From contig JBGPWL010000007.1 in assembly GCA_041492185.1 (NCBI GenBank), positions 20,944 through 84,943 of the forward strand: DNA of 64,000 nt. Direction: 5' to 3'. A model generated the notes under the pieces. The model ran no database searches, was not told the origin of the DNA, and saw only the letters and a program-made list of their open reading frames with translations. Below are positions 62,079-64,000 of the stretch, piece after piece. Every line of letters starts with the position of its first letter. The stretch's first letter is position 1. Source of the stretch: JAOAPY01 sp041492185 (lineage in GTDB: Bacteria > Acidobacteriota > Blastocatellia > Pyrinomonadales > Pyrinomonadaceae). Position numbers and translations under genes: made by a program.

Positions 62079-62234
62079 GTCCGACAAACTTCAGTTTGTC
62101 GTTGGTTGTCAGAACCACCTGCGGTAGCGGGTGGTTGAACTCTGACATTGACTCGCTCTCGATGACGAGAGATCAACCGCCCGCTACCGCAGGTGGTACT
62201 GACAGGAATTACGACAAACTGAAGTTTGTCGGAC
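62079..62234. repeat. Nested hairpin repeats: family A copy 3 inside family B copy 2
   Basis: Outer family B arms at 62079-62102 and 62211-62234 (perfect, 24 bases). Inner family A element at 62108-62203 (arms 62108-62138 and 62173-62203). Removing the inner 96 bases leaves a 12-base loop, the same length as in the other family B copy at 51192-51253. The inner loop is the reverse complement of the loop in copy 2 (11218-11251), so it inserted in the opposite orientation. Confidence 0.93.
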
Positions 62235-62241
62235 ACTACGA

Positions 62242-63042
62242 ATGCCCGAAGATCAATCAACCCGCGATCGCATCCGAAGGCTGGTCCGCGACGTGCTCGA
62301 CAAAATTCCGGCCGAGGAAATTCGCGAGCACGTCGCGGCATCGGCGTCCGCCATCCCGACGCGGTTCGTTGACACCGCGCCAACTACTCACCCTGATGCT
62401 TCCGAACAATCTCCCTCGCGCGATGAGTCTTCGAAAATGGTAATCACGGAGGACGACGTTCGCGGACTTGAAGCAGGAGCAGTCCTGCGCATTGCCGAAG
62501 GCGCGCGCCTGACGCCGCTGGCCGCGGATATTATTGCTGAGAAACGAATTGAGCTGGTGCGTCGCGTGCCACGCCGTGGTTCGAGCAAGACAAGAATGAT
62601 TGCGCTCGGCGCAGATCACGGTGGCTTCAAGATGAAGGAAGATCTCAAGGCGTTCCTTAACGAGCTGGGACATCGCGTTCATGACTTCGGCACCAACTCG
62701 GAAGATGCCGTCGACTATCCGGACTTCGCGCATGCGGTCGCGCGTGCGGTCGCTGACGGAACAGTGGACGTCGGGATCATCATCGACGGCGCGGGAGTTG
62801 GTTCAGCAATGACTGCCAACAAAGTTCCCGGTGTCCGTGCCGCCGCCTGTTACTCGGTGGAAGTCGCCAGCAACTCGCGCGAGCACAATGATGCCAACGT
62901 GCTAACTTTGGGGAGCAAGACGATCACGAGTTCTCAAATGCGCGAGATTGTTCGCGTGTGGCTGGCCACCGAGATCAAAGAAGACCGCCATCGCAAACGC
63001 GTCGCGAAAATCACCGCCGTCGAGCGTCAATACTCCACATAG
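62242..63042 (+). CDS. RpiB/LacAB-type sugar-phosphate isomerase with N-terminal extension
   Basis: 266 residues. The C-terminal ~150 residues are a full RpiB domain: MIALGADHGGFKMKEDLKAF, DYPDFAHAVARAVADG, DGAGVGSAMTANKVPGVRAA and SREHNDANVLTLGSK. RpiB usually converts ribose-5-phosphate to ribulose-5-phosphate. The first ~118 residues are extra. They begin with a short amphipathic helix (TRDRIRRLVRDVLDKI), then a linker and a small segment (VITEDDVRGL, RLTPLAADIIAEKRIEL) like those on microcompartment enzymes. deoC follows by 98 bases, probably in the same operon. Confidence 0.88.
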   Translation: MPEDQSTRDRIRRLVRDVLDKIPAEEIREHVAASASAIPTRFVDTAPTTHPDASEQSPSRDESSKMVITEDDVRGLEAGAVLRIAEGARLTPLAADIIAEKRIELVRRVPRRGSSKTRMIALGADHGGFKMKEDLKAFLNELGHRVHDFGTNSEDAVDYPDFAHAVARAVADGTVDVGIIIDGAGVGSAMTANKVPGVRAAACYSVEVASNSREHNDANVLTLGSKTITSSQMREIVRVWLATEIKEDRHRKRVAKITAVERQYST

Positions 63043-63140
63043 TCAACTGTCGGATCTCCGCTTATCAACAACTCACGTGTTAGAATATTGGGCAGGCCCG
63101 TTCGTGCGGTCTCTCTGAGTTGGTTTTGGAGCCCTGCTGG

Positions 63141-64000
63141 ATGCCATATTCGAACAACGGCGATCTCGAACAACTGATCGAGCAGATTACCGACGTCATC
63201 GTCTCGCGTTTGAACGGCGACGCGGTAGACCAGGCAGCGATGTGTGGTTGCACGTCGGAGTGTTTCAATCGTTGCCCCGAGCGAATGCACCGCGTTGTTG
63301 ATGCCGGAGCCGCGCGTATTGGACTGGCTCTCGGAGAAGCGGGCTCAGCGCGAGATTGGGCCAGCCTGATCGATCACACCCTCTTGAAACCAGATGCTAC
63401 GGATGAAGATATCAAACGTCTCTGCGAAGAGGCCGCGAGATTTCGGTTTGCCTCCGTGTGCATAAATCCGACTTGGGTGCGCGCCGCCGCGTGTAATCTG
63501 CAAGGGACGGGCATTCCAGTCTGCACCGTGATTGGATTTCCCCTGGGCGCAACTCTTCCTGATGTGAAGGCCTATGAAGCACGACGCGCAATCCAGGATG
63601 GCGCGCGCGAAGTTGATATGGTGATCAACGTTGGCGCCTTGAAGAGCGGTGACGATTGTCTGGTGGAACACGATATTCGTTCGGTAGTCGAAGCAGCTCA
63701 CGAATATGGTGTGACGACCAAGGTGATCATCGAAACCGCGTTGCTGACTGACGAAGAGAAAGTGCGCGCCTGCCAAAATGCGAAGAGAGCAGGCGCGGAC
63801 TTCGTAAAAACATCTACGGGCTTTTCAAAGGGCGGCGCCACCGTGGCTGATGTTCTATTGATGCGTCGCACGGTCGGTCCCGAGCTGGGCGTGAAAGCAT
63901 CCGGCGGCGTCAAGAATTTGGAAGACGCGCGCAAGATGGTGGAAGCGGGCGCGACGCGAATCGGCGCCAGCGTCGGCGTGAAGATTGCCCAGGAAGCGGC
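63141..64000 (+). CDS. deoC: Deoxyribose-phosphate aldolase with N-terminal extension, 3' cut by window
   Basis: 286 residues are visible; no stop before the window ends. Start ATG at 63141 with GGAG 9 bases upstream. The first ~70 residues are an extension: an amphipathic helix (DLEQLIEQITDVIVSRL), then a cysteine cluster (MCGCTSECFNRCPERM). The aldolase domain follows: SLIDHTLLKPDATDEDIKRL, VCTVIGFPLGATLPDVKAYE, EVDMVINVGALKSGD, KVIIETALLTDEEK, the Schiff-base lysine in ADFVKTSTGF and VKASGGVKNLEDARKM. It splits deoxyribose-5-phosphate to glyceraldehyde-3-phosphate and acetaldehyde. The extension matches microcompartment targeting; acetaldehyde is a typical encapsulated intermediate. Confidence 0.93.
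   Translation, partial: MPYSNNGDLEQLIEQITDVIVSRLNGDAVDQAAMCGCTSECFNRCPERMHRVVDAGAARIGLALGEAGSARDWASLIDHTLLKPDATDEDIKRLCEEAARFRFASVCINPTWVRAAACNLQGTGIPVCTVIGFPLGATLPDVKAYEARRAIQDGAREVDMVINVGALKSGDDCLVEHDIRSVVEAAHEYGVTTKVIIETALLTDEEKVRACQNAKRAGADFVKTSTGFSKGGATVADVLLMRRTVGPELGVKASGGVKNLEDARKMVEAGATRIGASVGVKIAQEA

Overview
The window is chromosomal DNA of moderate-to-high GC that looks like a member of the Acidobacteriota, probably a Blastocatellia/Pyrinomonadaceae-type lineage. This is inferred from gene content: Oar-like TonB receptors with an N-terminal carboxypeptidase-regulatory domain, a VWFA-related secreted protein, a kinase fused to a formylglycine-generating-enzyme domain, a DUF4214 giant secreted protein, and a very high density of short palindromic intergenic repeats. 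No species can be named from sequence alone. No rRNA, CRISPR array, complete insertion sequence or prophage was seen.

Layout. 1-6.5 kb: end of a FecR-domain protein, a YtrA-type GntR regulator with a clear dyad operator, a CrtI-like oxidoreductase, a CPBP protease, a Nudix hydrolase and a WD40 protein. 6.6-16.7 kb (minus strand): a translation/housekeeping operon rimP-nusA-infB-rbfA-nrnA-like-cobO-accD-folC, with a good promoter and an attenuator-like leader before rimP and hairpin repeats filling several gaps. 16.8-22 kb: small membrane proteins, dacB and yqeY. 22-27 kb: kinase-SUMF1 fusion, two TPR proteins and the stump of a second kinase. 27.4-31.1 kb: Fic protein and uvrA. 31.3-33 kb: two paralogous DUF5678 proteins, a retropepsin-like protein and an unknown gene. 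33.4-41 kb: blaI/M56 pair and two TonB-dependent receptors preceded by a similar 18-bp dyad. 41.3-45.2 kb: M50 protease, moaC, a GxxExxY gene between inverted repeats, a methyltransferase and moeA. 45.3-50.7 kb: a 1794-residue secreted multidomain protein. 51-51.3 kb: tRNA-Asp and tRNA-Val. 51.6-54.2 kb: VWFA protein, DUF433 protein and a split hic toxin-antitoxin locus with a structured intergenic segment. 54.2-64 kb: deoB, an outer-membrane protein, a WD40 protein, an MBL-fold hydrolase, hpt, a split 5'-nucleotidase, an RpiB-type isomerase and deoC (cut by the window end).

The most interesting biology is at the right edge. RpiB and DeoC both carry extra N-terminal regions beginning with a short amphipathic helix of the kind that targets cargo into bacterial microcompartments. 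With deoB, a 5'-nucleotidase and hpt nearby, this suggests a nucleoside/deoxyribose-phosphate pathway whose last steps may sit in a sugar-phosphate-type microcompartment; shell genes would have to lie beyond base 64000. The second theme is the palindromic repeat population: several families of hairpin elements, one copy inserted in the loop of another, some supplying stop codons, part of a signal-peptide coding region, or an in-frame insert in uvrA. Functional statements rest on motif reading by eye; no database search was run.
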